A DNA stretch of 64,000 bases from Psychrobacter immobilis (GTDB lineage Bacteria > Pseudomonadota > Gammaproteobacteria > Pseudomonadales > Moraxellaceae): assembly GCF_904846225.1 (NCBI RefSeq), contig NZ_CAJGZJ010000003.1, forward strand, positions 235,754-299,753, given 5' to 3'. Under the pieces are notes generated by a model. It searched no databases. It was not told where the DNA came from and worked only from the letters and a program-made list of their open reading frames with translations. Made by a program: the position numbers and the translations under genes. Position 1 is the stretch's first letter. Every line of letters begins with the position of its first letter. Shown here one piece after another: positions 37,997 to 46,578 of this stretch.

Positions 37997-38076
37997 AGCC
38001 TTAGGTATTAGATACTTTATAAGAATCGTACTTAAGTAATAAGGTTAAGTTTATTGATGGTACAAAAGGAAAGATA

Positions 38077-38472
38077 ATGAAAGCTATAGTTGCGTTATTG
38101 GCTACCCTATCATTGGTTGGTTGTGTTTCAGCCTCTGAGCATGCCGCACAAGTCCAAAACAATGGAAACATTTCTGTAGGAGTTGTTCAAAAACAGATCA
38201 AAGTTGGAATGAGTGGCGCAGATGTATTACAGGCGCTTGGCTCACCAAACATGGTTTCTACAGATGATCAAAGAAGAGAGGTTTGGGTTTACGATAAAGT
38301 AGCAACAGATACCGTGCAGTCATCCAGTACAGGTTGGATATTTGCTGTTCTAGCTGGTGGCCAGACTAGCTCAGGAGCATCATCTAGATCACAAAGAACG
38401 TTGACTATCATAATAAAATTTGATGAGCAAAACTTGGTAAGAGATTTTGCCTACCATTCCTCAAAATTCTGA
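38077..38472 (+). CDS. Small lipoprotein with SmpA/BamE-like domain
   Basis: A 131-residue precursor with lipobox LVGC (Cys16). The mature part has the SmpA/OmlA-like pattern: a helix (VVQKQIKVGMSGADVLQALGSP) followed by DQRREVWVYDKV and a C-terminal strand LTIIIKFDEQNLVRDF. It is not the true BamE, which is shorter and has different flanking motifs, but probably shares the fold. AAGGAAAG precedes the ATG. It is first of three consecutive lipoprotein genes (11 bp gap to the next). The function is unknown. The codon use looks AT-rich relative to neighbours. Confidence 0.8.
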   Translation: MKAIVALLATLSLVGCVSASEHAAQVQNNGNISVGVVQKQIKVGMSGADVLQALGSPNMVSTDDQRREVWVYDKVATDTVQSSSTGWIFAVLAGGQTSSGASSRSQRTLTIIIKFDEQNLVRDFAYHSSKF

Positions 38473-38483
38473 AGGCAAGCTAA

Positions 38484-39014
38484 ATGAAAAAACTAAAATA
38501 TATAGTTGTTGCTTGTGCTTTAGGAATAACAGGTTGTGCAACAACTGCACCAGAAAACTTATTTCAAGTAGCAGAGACGTCTCTACAAGATCGACAAATG
38601 CAGTCGAGATTTTTCGAAACAAGCAATGAAGTAGAGCTTCTTTCGGCTGGAGTAGCCGTGTTGCAAGACATGGGATATTCAATAGATGAAACAGAGACAA
38701 AATCAGGTGTTGTGACTGCATCTAAAACTGTAGATGCTACTAACAATGCGCAGATAGCGGGTGCTGTATTACTAGCTGTACTTGGTGGTGGAAATATGTC
38801 AATTGATAGTCAGCAACAGATAAAAGTTAGTTTCGTAACATTACCGTCTAAAAACAATAAAAACGGCTATTTAGCTAGAGCTACTTTCCAACGCATTGTG
38901 ACGAATACTCAAGGGCAGGTAACCAAAGCCGAAACAATGAAAACCGAAGAGCTATATGCTGAGTTCTTTAACAAACTATCTAAATCAGTCTTCTTAGAGG
39001 CTCAAAAAATATGA
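38484..39014 (+). CDS. Hypothetical lipoprotein, paralogue of the next gene
   Basis: A 176-residue precursor with signal peptide and lipobox ITGC (Cys18). The mature domain contains RQMQSRFFETSNEVELLSAGVAVLQDMGYSIDETE (split here for reading), GVVTASK, and a C-terminal FNKLSKSVFLEAQKI. The downstream protein repeats this layout (RSMQTRSFDTND ... VISTLQDLSFVIDKADTDLG ... FSALSKSLFLSANAI), so the two are paralogues. This copy has an extra Ala/Gly-rich stretch (QIAGAVLLAVLGGGNMS). I do not recognise a named family. Its stop overlaps the next start (ATGA). Confidence 0.75.
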   Translation: MKKLKYIVVACALGITGCATTAPENLFQVAETSLQDRQMQSRFFETSNEVELLSAGVAVLQDMGYSIDETETKSGVVTASKTVDATNNAQIAGAVLLAVLGGGNMSIDSQQQIKVSFVTLPSKNNKNGYLARATFQRIVTNTQGQVTKAETMKTEELYAEFFNKLSKSVFLEAQKI

Positions 39015-39436
39015 ATCCATTAAAAATAGCTTTATTCGCAGCTTGTCTAACTTTAACTACTGGTTGTGCTACAACTCATGATGCCAGAATTTTAGGCGCT
39101 GACAATCAAGTGGAATTACGTAGTATGCAAACTAGATCTTTTGATACTAATGATAAAACTATAGTTGTTAGAAATGTCATATCAACGTTACAAGATTTAA
39201 GCTTTGTAATTGATAAGGCTGACACTGACCTTGGTACGATTTCAGCTACTAGATTACTCAGTGGCAACAAGGTAAGAATGACTGTAACCGCTAGACCTTC
39301 TTCTTCTGCTAATTCTGTAATCGTTAGAGCCAACGCTCAGTACAACCTAAAGCCAATTGAGAATCCTAAAATATATCAAGACTTTTTTTCGGCTTTATCA
39401 AAGTCGCTTTTTTTATCAGCTAATGCTATAGAGTAA
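39011..39436 (+). CDS. Hypothetical lipoprotein, paralogue of the previous gene
   Basis: A 141-residue precursor with lipobox TTGC (Cys19), followed by ATTHDARILG. It is a shorter version of the preceding protein and lacks its Ala/Gly-rich insert. Translational coupling is indicated by the four-base ATGA overlap. The cluster ends at a strong bidirectional terminator 27 bp downstream. An outer-membrane or periplasmic location is inferred from the lipobox; no enzyme motif is visible. Confidence 0.75.
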   Translation: MNPLKIALFAACLTLTTGCATTHDARILGADNQVELRSMQTRSFDTNDKTIVVRNVISTLQDLSFVIDKADTDLGTISATRLLSGNKVRMTVTARPSSSANSVIVRANAQYNLKPIENPKIYQDFFSALSKSLFLSANAIE

Positions 39437-39462
39437 AACATGGCATCCTAACCAATAAAAAC

Positions 39463-39492
39463 AAGAAAACCTACTAAATAGTAGGTTTTCTT
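39463..39492. terminator. Bidirectional terminator
   Basis: A perfect 13-base stem, AAGAAAACCTACT with its complement around AAAT, separates the plus-strand lipoprotein cluster from the minus-strand kinase gene. Confidence 0.9.
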
Positions 39493-39528
39493 ATTTAACA
39501 TCCACATAAAACTGTACTCTTAGCCAGT

Positions 39529-40548
39529 TCATAATCGCTCTAAATCCTTAATCATCTCATCCATACTCTCATACCGCCTCTCTACCCGCTTCGCCAACGC
39601 CTTATCGATAATACTTTGATAGTGAGCACATTCTATCGGTAGTTTTGGAATCGGTTGCTGGCAGTGCTGAATTGCCCAATCCATCATTGGATCGCTACTT
39701 TGCGTATTTATCTTAAAAGGTCGATTGCCCACCAATATCTCAACCATCATGATGCCCAACGCGTAGATATCGCTTTGGGCAGTAGCTGCTTGCCCTTGCC
39801 AACGCTCAGGCGCGAGATACGCTGGCGTACCAGCAAGGTTTGCTTCTCTTGGTTTATCAACTCTCTCTGCCAAGGCAAAATCAGTTATTAATAAATCAGC
39901 CATTTTTCTGCTATTTTCAGCCTTGTCCACTGAGTGACCATCTAACAAAATATTGCTGGGTTTAATATCATTATGTAGCCAGCCAGCGTTATGTAAATTG
40001 GCTACGAGATGGGCCGTTTGATTAATAAAATTATGTTTTTGCTTGTCTGTTAATAACAAATGATTTCGATTGATAAGCTGCTTCGCTAAATTACCATTTA
40101 CATAATAAGGCATGACCAAAACCGTTAATTGCTGGCTTTCTCCCAATGCTTGGATAGCCAAGTTATGGTAGGCTGATACAGATGGTGTGATAGTATTAGA
40201 TTGATTTTTCTGCGAAATATGTAACGCTCTTAAAACGCTTATTTCATGATTTAAATCTGAGGCACTTTGAGGTGTATCTAAAGTGATATCATTAGCGCAT
40301 AACTGCCATTTAATCATCACGCTACCGAACTGCGGATGCTTTGCGCGCGTTAACCCTTGATAACTATTCTTCTCAATAATAGGCGTTTTGACTGTCTTCG
40401 TTGGCACAGTAGTTTGCTGACCAAGTCGCTGATGCGCTATTTCAGTATATTGCCATACTGACAATGCTTGAGTAATTGCTGGCAATAGCTGCTGAGCTTG
40501 CGCTTGCAATACTTGTATAATAGACGAATTACTGGCATTATTTTTCAT
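39529..40548 (-). CDS. Ser/Thr protein kinase-like protein
   Basis: A 339-residue soluble protein with an N-terminal extension of about 65 residues and a eukaryotic-type kinase fold. The likely ATP-lysine is Lys80 (SVMIKW) and the partner Glu is 102. The catalytic loop HNDIKPSN contains Asp194, Lys196 and Asn199. The metal-binding motif is TDFALAE, so DFG is replaced by DFA (Asp223 kept). GTPAYLAPERW is the activation-segment anchor, and Asp260 of the F helix is present. The glycine-rich loop is poorly conserved. No transmembrane segment or PASTA domain is seen. It is divergent from a DUF815-type ATPase. It is probably active, but the substrate is unknown. Confidence 0.82.
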   Translation of the reverse strand: MKNNASNSSIIQVLQAQAQQLLPAITQALSVWQYTEIAHQRLGQQTTVPTKTVKTPIIEKNSYQGLTRAKHPQFGSVMIKWQLCANDITLDTPQSASDLNHEISVLRALHISQKNQSNTITPSVSAYHNLAIQALGESQQLTVLVMPYYVNGNLAKQLINRNHLLLTDKQKHNFINQTAHLVANLHNAGWLHNDIKPSNILLDGHSVDKAENSRKMADLLITDFALAERVDKPREANLAGTPAYLAPERWQGQAATAQSDIYALGIMMVEILVGNRPFKINTQSSDPMMDWAIQHCQQPIPKLPIECAHYQSIIDKALAKRVERRYESMDEMIKDLERL

Positions 40549-40630
40549 AGCATTGTTTTCATATTACAACGAAGTCCTGACAAAACTGCTATCGCCTAAT
40601 TTAAACGTAACTTTAACTGTTAGAGTCATT

Positions 40631-41596
40631 ATGTCGCAACCATCCAATTCATCTAATCCGCCCGTGCATTACGCTCTGCCGACTCCTTTATTGGATTTAC
40701 TCAGTCAATACTTAAAAGAGCAGGTCACGCCAACTATTGAGATCGATCCTACGCAGTTGGCCTATCGCTGGGTTGGTGGTCATAATGGTCATTTAGAACC
40801 ACTGGCGGTCAATCTGTTTTTAAATTTAGATGACTTACATGGTATTGATACCCAAAAGTCAAAATTGGTACAAAATACGCGCCAGTTTCTAAAAGGCTAT
40901 CCAGCCAATCATGTGCTGATGACGGGTACGCGCGGTGCGGGTAAATCTTCACTGATTCGCGCATTGCTACAAGCCTACCATAGCGAAGGATTACGCATTA
41001 TTGAGATTGCCCGTGATGATCTACAGGTATTAGACAAGATTCGTGCGGCAATTAATGCACTGCCAGCGAATTGTGGTTGTCGCTACATCGTATACTGTGA
41101 TGACTTGGCATTTAACGGTCAAGACGAAAGTTATCGTACTCTAAAAAGCGTACTTGATGGCTCGCTGGACTCTGAGCAAGACAAATTACTCGTCTATGCC
41201 ACCAGCAATCGCCGACGTCTGCTACCGCAGATGATGAAAGACAATCTCGACATTTATAATGGGCAAACCGATGAAGTTAATCCTTATGAAACCATCGATG
41301 AGACCGTGTCATTATCGGATCGATTTGGTTTATCACTCACCTTTCATCCGATGGATCAGCAGACTTATTTACAAATTATTCACCATTATCTCAGCCTAGA
41401 GCAACAGAGAATTTCAGCCAAAATTGATACTGATATAGAAATTAATTTGCAAGATAATAATCTGCCCGACACGATCAGAGCTGATGCCCTACGCTGGGCT
41501 TCCGAACGTGGTGGGCGCTCAGGACGAGTGGCTTATCAATTTAGTCGTTATTGGAGCGGTAAAACACAATTGGCTATTGACGACAATAAGGACTAA
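40631..41596 (+). CDS. DUF815-type P-loop ATPase
   Basis: A 321-residue AAA-like ATPase. The P-loop GTRGAGKSSLIRALL lies at about 99-113 and Walker B at YIVYCDDLAF, followed by a sensor-like LVYATSNRRRLLP and a C-terminal ARWASERGGRSGR-type motif (LRWASERGGRSGRVAYQF). This matches the DUF815 'ATP-binding protein' family common in bacteria; its function is not established. The frame extends up to 40553, but the ATG at 40631 (MSQPSNSSNPP) has an AGAG site and fits the family length. It is divergent from the kinase and runs tail to tail with RNase Z, one base apart. Confidence 0.85.
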   Translation: MSQPSNSSNPPVHYALPTPLLDLLSQYLKEQVTPTIEIDPTQLAYRWVGGHNGHLEPLAVNLFLNLDDLHGIDTQKSKLVQNTRQFLKGYPANHVLMTGTRGAGKSSLIRALLQAYHSEGLRIIEIARDDLQVLDKIRAAINALPANCGCRYIVYCDDLAFNGQDESYRTLKSVLDGSLDSEQDKLLVYATSNRRRLLPQMMKDNLDIYNGQTDEVNPYETIDETVSLSDRFGLSLTFHPMDQQTYLQIIHHYLSLEQQRISAKIDTDIEINLQDNNLPDTIRADALRWASERGGRSGRVAYQFSRYWSGKTQLAIDDNKD

Positions 41597-41597
41597 A

Positions 41598-42701
41598 TCA
41601 TGTCGCATTATCGCGTACAGAACCTGAATACTGTACGCGGTCGTTGTCTTCACTGTCTATCAAGTCGCTTGCACCATTGATGATATATTGATCAAAATCT
41701 GCGGCCAGCCATAAGTTACCTTGATAAACGCTTTCGGCATCTTGACGAATATGCCCCATGTTTGGTGTGCTGCTACTCGGATTGTCAAAGCGCTGATAGC
41801 GAGCACTAAAATGTGTCAGAATTAAATTCTTGACGTTCGCATCTTGAGCAAATTGACCCACCAGTTGCGCACTACTATGCATCGGATCAAAGTCTGGATT
41901 TTTAGACTGAATCTTAGTTAAGACTTCATGGGTATAAGTGCCTTCATGTACCAATAAATCAGTATCAACGACTGCCGCTCTTAGACAATCTGGCGTATCG
42001 TTATCTCCAGCGACCACTATCCGTGTACGCTGCACCTCATTATCAACATAATCTGCTGAGCGTAGTTGCCGACCGCCATCGGTTATCACATCGTTGCCTT
42101 GTTGTAGCTTGCCCCATAGCGCTCCTGCTGGAATGCTTTCTGCTATCAACTTATCCGCATTAAGCAAGCGGCGACTGATATTTTGAGTAATGCCAAAGCC
42201 ATAAGAGGAGACGCGATGCGATAGTGGCGTGATATCGATACTCAGCTGATGCTGATCGTTTAAAGTGATCTCAACCTTACCTGCTTGTGTTTCTAATAAT
42301 TCTTCAATCGCTATAAAATCAATAGCAAAAGGGAAATACAGCTCTGTAGTCAGCTTGATAGCCTCAAGTAGCGTAGCGATGGCTTTTGGTGCGATTAAAG
42401 TCAGCGGATCGCGACGCCCTGCCATCGCCGCACTTGCCAGCAACCCTGGCAGACCATAGCAATGATCTCCATGCACATGTGTGATACAAATAGCGCTCAG
42501 CTGATGAATGGACAGCTTGGTATGCAACAACTGATGCTGAGTGCCTTCTCCGCAATCTATCAATATCCAAGGACGTAGTTTACGACTTTCTTGCTTCGAG
42601 CCTGAAAAAAAAGGATTCAGGCACTCAATTGCTAATGCTGTCACGTTACGCTGTTTGGTCGGTACACCTGCCGATGTACCCAAAAAAGTTAGCTTTAGCA
42701 C
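41598..42701 (-). CDS. rnz: Ribonuclease Z (tRNA 3'-processing)
   Basis: A 367-residue metallo-beta-lactamase-fold endonuclease that trims tRNA 3' trailers. The N-terminus LKLTFLGTSAGVPTKQRN is the classic RNase Z start and ITHVHGDHCYGLPGLLAS holds the HxHxDH zinc motif. A second His lies in ILTHFSARYQ. It is somewhat longer than typical short-form RNase Z (about 305 aa). Other family members act on other phosphoesters, but the N-terminal signature favours RNase Z. A minus-strand small membrane gene lies 32 bp upstream. Confidence 0.9.
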   Translation of the reverse strand: MLKLTFLGTSAGVPTKQRNVTALAIECLNPFFSGSKQESRKLRPWILIDCGEGTQHQLLHTKLSIHQLSAICITHVHGDHCYGLPGLLASAAMAGRRDPLTLIAPKAIATLLEAIKLTTELYFPFAIDFIAIEELLETQAGKVEITLNDQHQLSIDITPLSHRVSSYGFGITQNISRRLLNADKLIAESIPAGALWGKLQQGNDVITDGGRQLRSADYVDNEVQRTRIVVAGDNDTPDCLRAAVVDTDLLVHEGTYTHEVLTKIQSKNPDFDPMHSSAQLVGQFAQDANVKNLILTHFSARYQRFDNPSSSTPNMGHIRQDAESVYQGNLWLAADFDQYIINGASDLIDSEDNDRVQYSGSVRDNAT

Positions 42702-42733
42702 AGGCGATTTCTCTTATTTATAACACTCACGCG

Positions 42734-42982
42734 CTATGACAATTGGCATATCATTGTTTTTTGGCCTTCGACCATTTGACCGCCATTGGCCGTACATTCA
42801 TTGACCATATTTGACTCATAAGACTTCCAACCTCCATAAAAGCTGGCGACACACAGCAGAACCACCAATATCTTTTGTGTCCATGACTTAATGGAGACTT
42901 GCTGTGCACGGATTTCTTGATCGCGAAGATCACTATCATCGATATTTGCGTTATGTTTAGTCAGTTTATTCTGATCGTTCAT
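42734..42982 (-). CDS. Small single-helix membrane protein, unknown function
   Basis: An 82-residue protein with a charged N-terminal half (RDQEIRAQQVSIKSW), one transmembrane helix (ILVVLLCVASFYGGW) and a short C-terminal tail with two cysteines (VNECTANGG ... MICQLS), probably exported and possibly disulfide-bonded. The start was moved from 43033 to the ATG at 42982, which has AAGG upstream. It lies 32 bp from rnz, so they may be co-transcribed. No family recognised. Confidence 0.6.
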   Translation of the reverse strand: MNDQNKLTKHNANIDDSDLRDQEIRAQQVSIKSWTQKILVVLLCVASFYGGWKSYESNMVNECTANGGQMVEGQKTMICQLS

Positions 42983-43067
42983 GGCCCTGCCTTTTATATA
43001 TGCTATTGTTGAATATAAATCAAAAATGCTCACAATAGCACATTATTTATTCAAAACTTCGGTATCT

Positions 43068-43736
43068 TTAAAATTGTGGCGTACCGCCTTTTTCTTCAGC
43101 ACGCTTAAAGGCTGGACGTTCTTGACAGCGTTTGAGCCAGTTCAATAGATTGGCATATCTGACTCGATCCATTCCTGCACGCGCATTAGACGCGGCGACC
43201 ACGATGTACATTTGAATGTCGGCTGCACTAAACATTTCACCTGCAAACCAGTGATTGTCTTGTAAATGCTGCTCCATCAGATTCAAGTTATTGATGATGT
43301 TATTGTTAATCATTCCATCTTCAACCTGTTTACGAATACCTTTACTGATTGGTTTGATAAGCATGGGTGATCTTTCAACCACTTTGCTAAAGACTAGACG
43401 CATCACCAATGCTGGCATCGCAGTGGCTTCTGCAAAATGCAGCCAAAAAGTATAAGCTTCCCACGCCGCTTCGTTGTCATCAGAAGGCTTGAACTGATGC
43501 TCAGTATCATAATGTCTAAGCAGATACTCAATAATAAATCCTGACTCAGCCAGCGCGCGACCATCAACTTCTAGTACAGGCGTGTGTCCTAGCGGATGCA
43601 CTTTTTTGAGGCTATCAGGCGCGAGATAAGCTTTAGTGCGCTCATAGCTGGTCAGCTTATAATCCAGCTCCAACTCTTCTAACAACCATAAAATACGAAA
43701 TGAGCGCGAATTGTTTAAATGATGCAGATTTAACAT
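43068..43736 (-). CDS. Glutathione S-transferase family protein
   Basis: A 222-residue cytosolic protein with a thioredoxin-fold N-terminal domain (MLNLHHLNNSRSFRILWLLEELELDYKL), cis-Pro at HTPVLEVDG and the Glu-Ser GSH-binding ALAESGFIIEYLL. An all-helical C-terminal domain ends with a conserved Asp (AADIQMYIVVA). The subfamily and substrate cannot be assigned. AGGA precedes the ATG. Confidence 0.88.
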   Translation of the reverse strand: MLNLHHLNNSRSFRILWLLEELELDYKLTSYERTKAYLAPDSLKKVHPLGHTPVLEVDGRALAESGFIIEYLLRHYDTEHQFKPSDDNEAAWEAYTFWLHFAEATAMPALVMRLVFSKVVERSPMLIKPISKGIRKQVEDGMINNNIINNLNLMEQHLQDNHWFAGEMFSAADIQMYIVVAASNARAGMDRVRYANLLNWLKRCQERPAFKRAEEKGGTPQF

Positions 43737-43940
43737 AAACCGTCCTAGTTATATGATGAATAAACGATAATATCTTATATAGGGTGCCACGCATTCAGTT
43801 AAGCATGACAACACTAACATCGATAATAGCGTAATTAATCCACCTTTAACATAAGAACTGCGTAGATCACTGACAAAATACCATGTCTACCAAGTCAGGT
43901 TAGTAATCTCTATAATTGAGCTTAAATAAAGTAGCCAGCA

Positions 43941-45011
43941 TTACTCTACATGCAACGCTTCAATCTTGCGTGCCATCTTGTCTATCTTTTGCTGATACTT
44001 TTTAATTTTGCGAAATCGGTGAGCGATTAGTACACCTTTAATGCGACGATTTTTGAGACGACGACGCGGCGGAAAGCTGCCCACTTGTGGCTCATTGTAA
44101 CCATGTAAGCGGTCATCACGTTTGCGAGCCAAATAACCAAGTGCGCTATCAGCAATCATAATAAGCAATGCGACGAAAATCATGCTGTACATCAGCATGG
44201 AGCCACCTTCTTCTAAGCCACGATCCAAAATAACCATAGAAAATATGAACAAGAATATCGGCTCAAGGTAGCATAATGTCCCAAATAATGAGACAGGTAG
44301 CTTTTGGCTTGCGACCATTGTCAGTGACATCGCAGCGGTGCTGATAATGCCTAATAGTGGCAATAGATACCAAAGCTTGCTGTTAGAGATTGCTACCTCA
44401 AAACCACCATTCATGTACAGTGCCACTAGAACCACTGGAGAAAGCAAAATCAGATCAGAGACAAGGCCAGTAATCGGCGGCACTGCCAGTTTGCGACGTA
44501 GCAGATAATAAGGAGGATAGCCCAAACATACAAACAAGGTTGCCCAAGAAATAGCACCATATTCAAAGATATCGTAAGCGATGCCAATACCTGCACATAC
44601 AATGGCAGCCCACTGCAGTAGACTCATATCTTCATTATAAAAGAATCGACCAACGACGATCATAATCATGGGGTATAAAAAGTAACCCAACGTCACCTCC
44701 AGCCCCAAACCATTGACGGGCGCCCACATAAATATCCATATCTGCGCACCCAAAATGGGTGTGGGCAATATAAATAAAAACCATTCTTTTGCATTCTTCA
44801 ATGTTTTTAGATAGTCAAAAATATGCTGCCACTGCTTTAATACACTGACCAGTAGCACCAGACTAAATAACATCGTCAGCACACGCCACGAAGCGACCTG
44901 CGTACCAGATAACGGTTGCAACAGCAGACCAAATAAGAACAGCAATGAGTATAAAAAGTTTGCAGCGACGGCACTGATCGTGCCTTGCGAGGTTTGGTCT
45001 TTGGTCAGCAT
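43941..45011 (-). CDS. EamA/RarD-type permease, copy 1
   Basis: A 356-residue membrane protein with about ten helices of the drug/metabolite transporter (EamA) type, resembling RarD-like permeases: GTQVASWRVLTMLFSLVLLVSV, GYPPYYLLRRKLAVPPITGL, and a basic C-terminal tail (PPRRRLKNRRIKG). The neighbour at 45368-46438 is a paralogue of exactly the same length, so a tandem duplication is clear. The frame extends to 45101, but the ATG at 45011 (MLTKDQTSQG) has AAGG upstream and matches the equivalent start in the paralogue (MLATNQTFQG). The substrate is unknown; export of a metabolite is a family-level guess. Confidence 0.85.
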   Translation of the reverse strand: MLTKDQTSQGTISAVAANFLYSLLFLFGLLLQPLSGTQVASWRVLTMLFSLVLLVSVLKQWQHIFDYLKTLKNAKEWFLFILPTPILGAQIWIFMWAPVNGLGLEVTLGYFLYPMIMIVVGRFFYNEDMSLLQWAAIVCAGIGIAYDIFEYGAISWATLFVCLGYPPYYLLRRKLAVPPITGLVSDLILLSPVVLVALYMNGGFEVAISNSKLWYLLPLLGIISTAAMSLTMVASQKLPVSLFGTLCYLEPIFLFIFSMVILDRGLEEGGSMLMYSMIFVALLIMIADSALGYLARKRDDRLHGYNEPQVGSFPPRRRLKNRRIKGVLIAHRFRKIKKYQQKIDKMARKIEALHVE

Positions 45012-45054
45012 AACAGCAGCCCTTAAAGATTGGCGCACATCCTTGGCAATTTTT

Positions 45055-45098
45055 AAAAAAAACAAAAGCCTCAGACGTATTCGTCTGAGGCTTTTGTT
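45055..45098 (-). terminator. Terminator/attenuator hairpin in front of permease copy 1
   Basis: A perfect 17-base stem (AACAAAAGCCTCAGACG and its complement, TATT loop) is followed on the minus strand by a T-run, 44 bases before the permease start. It may end the transcript of permease copy 2 (stop 270 bp upstream) or attenuate copy 1. A TTGTTA/TATATA pair sits just upstream. Confidence 0.85.
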
Positions 45099-45367
45099 CA
45101 TATATAGTATTCATAATAGGCTAACAAGCACTAAATGGTTGTCGTGCTTATCTTATGGGCAGCATTATGTCAAAGTGAGTCTGGATAAGCAACACAAGTG
45201 TTCAAACAGTTTAGCAACCACACCAACCTCCCAAATGCTTTCAACATTTATGCCCATTATCCTCATTAAACAACCAACCTCACTTTTTTATTTTTCTATC
45301 AGATTATCGCTGTCGATTCGCTGCATCTACTTTATAGTAGATCGACTATAGCCGTTGTTATGATGGC

Positions 45368-46438
45368 TTATTTTGAGTCTAACACCTCAATTTTTCGTTT
45401 AAGCTTATGCACTTTATGTTTGTAGCGACGAATTTTACGGAAACGATGCGCTTGCAACACTCCTTCGATACGGCGATTTATCAAATGGCGGCGTGGTGGA
45501 AAACTAACCACTTGCGGCTCTCGGTAACCATGTAAATGATCGTCACGTTTACGACTGATATATCCTAAAGCACTATCGAACAGCATAATCAGCAAGGTGA
45601 GCGTAATCATGCTATACATAAAGAGCGAACCGCCCTCCTCGATATTTTGACTCAAAACCGTAATCGATAAGACAAATAACAGCATAGGCTCTACATAGCT
45701 TAACGCACCGAATAATGAGACGGGCAGCTTACTACTCGCAATCATCGTCAGCGACATAGCCAGCGCACTAAAAGCCCCAAGCACTGGCAATAAGTACCAA
45801 AATTTGCTGGTTTGTGCTGCCAAACTGAAGCCACCACTGTAATAAAGCATGGTAAGCACTACTGGTGTCAATAGCGTCAAATCAGACAACAGGCCAGTAA
45901 TAGGCGGCACAGCAAGTTTACGTCGTAACAGATAGTATGGTGGATAGCCCAAGCACACAAACAAGGTAACCCACGACACTGTGCCGTATTGCACTATGTC
46001 ATAGCCAATCCCCATCGCCGCACATATCGCTGCCACCCACTGTAACGCACTCATAGATTCATGATACAAAAAGCGACCAACCACTATCATCACAAGCGGC
46101 AATAAAAAATAGCCCAGGGTAATATCAAGACCGAAACCATTGACTGGCCCCCACATAAACAACCAAATTTGCCCACCCAAAATCGGCGTTGGTAACACAA
46201 ATAATAGCCACTCCTTTGGGGTCTTTATCGTTTTTAGATAATCAAAGACGTGCCGCCATTGTTTGGTGAGGCTGACCAATAACACTAGACTGAGTAGCAT
46301 CATTAATATACGCCATGACGCCACCTGCGTACCTGATAATGGCAGCATGAATAGCCCAAACAAAAACGTTACTGAGAATATCAAACTTGATGAGACCGAC
46401 GCTACGGTTCCTTGAAAGGTTTGATTGGTCGCAAGCAT
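45368..46438 (-). CDS. EamA/RarD-type permease, copy 2
   Basis: A 356-residue paralogue of the neighbouring permease, with the same helix order and shared segments (GTQVASWRILMMLLSLVLLVSL, GYPPYYLLRRKLAVPPITGL, SKLPVSLFGALSYVEP) and the same basic tail (PPRRHLINRRIEGVL). The ATG at 46438 has AAGGCGG seven bases upstream; the frame extends to 46495 without support. It lies 140 bp downstream of gyrA, behind the hairpin at 46496-46526. Confidence 0.85.
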   Translation of the reverse strand: MLATNQTFQGTVASVSSSLIFSVTFLFGLFMLPLSGTQVASWRILMMLLSLVLLVSLTKQWRHVFDYLKTIKTPKEWLLFVLPTPILGGQIWLFMWGPVNGFGLDITLGYFLLPLVMIVVGRFLYHESMSALQWVAAICAAMGIGYDIVQYGTVSWVTLFVCLGYPPYYLLRRKLAVPPITGLLSDLTLLTPVVLTMLYYSGGFSLAAQTSKFWYLLPVLGAFSALAMSLTMIASSKLPVSLFGALSYVEPMLLFVLSITVLSQNIEEGGSLFMYSMITLTLLIMLFDSALGYISRKRDDHLHGYREPQVVSFPPRRHLINRRIEGVLQAHRFRKIRRYKHKVHKLKRKIEVLDSK

Positions 46439-46495
46439 AATAACCGCCTTAAAAAATAGTACTTTATTGGCATTATTGATAAAAATGACGTTCAT

Positions 46496-46526
46496 AAAAA
46501 AGCCTCCAACGATAACGTCAGAGGCT
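46496..46526 (-). terminator. Terminator-like hairpin between gyrA and permease copy 2
   Basis: AGCCTC-CA-ACG pairs with CGT-CA-GAGGCT (two-base internal mismatch), followed by a T-run on the minus strand. It lies about 50 bp after the gyrA stop and 58 bp before the permease start. Its sequence resembles the hairpin at 45055-45098. Confidence 0.75.
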
Positions 46527-46578
46527 CTTTTTAGAACAGTTCAGAAAAACTAGACTAGTAAGCTATACACTGAGAGGT

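Noticed and set aside
45061..45098. CGTCTGAGG in the hairpin, reminiscent of Neisseria DNA-uptake sequences
   Set aside because: The match is partial and occurs only in these two paralogous hairpins, not scattered through the window.
45326..45350. TTTATAGTAGATCGACTATA resembling the right end of repeat family 2
   Set aside because: Only the terminal 15 or so bases match and no rest of the element is present; perhaps a remnant, not called.
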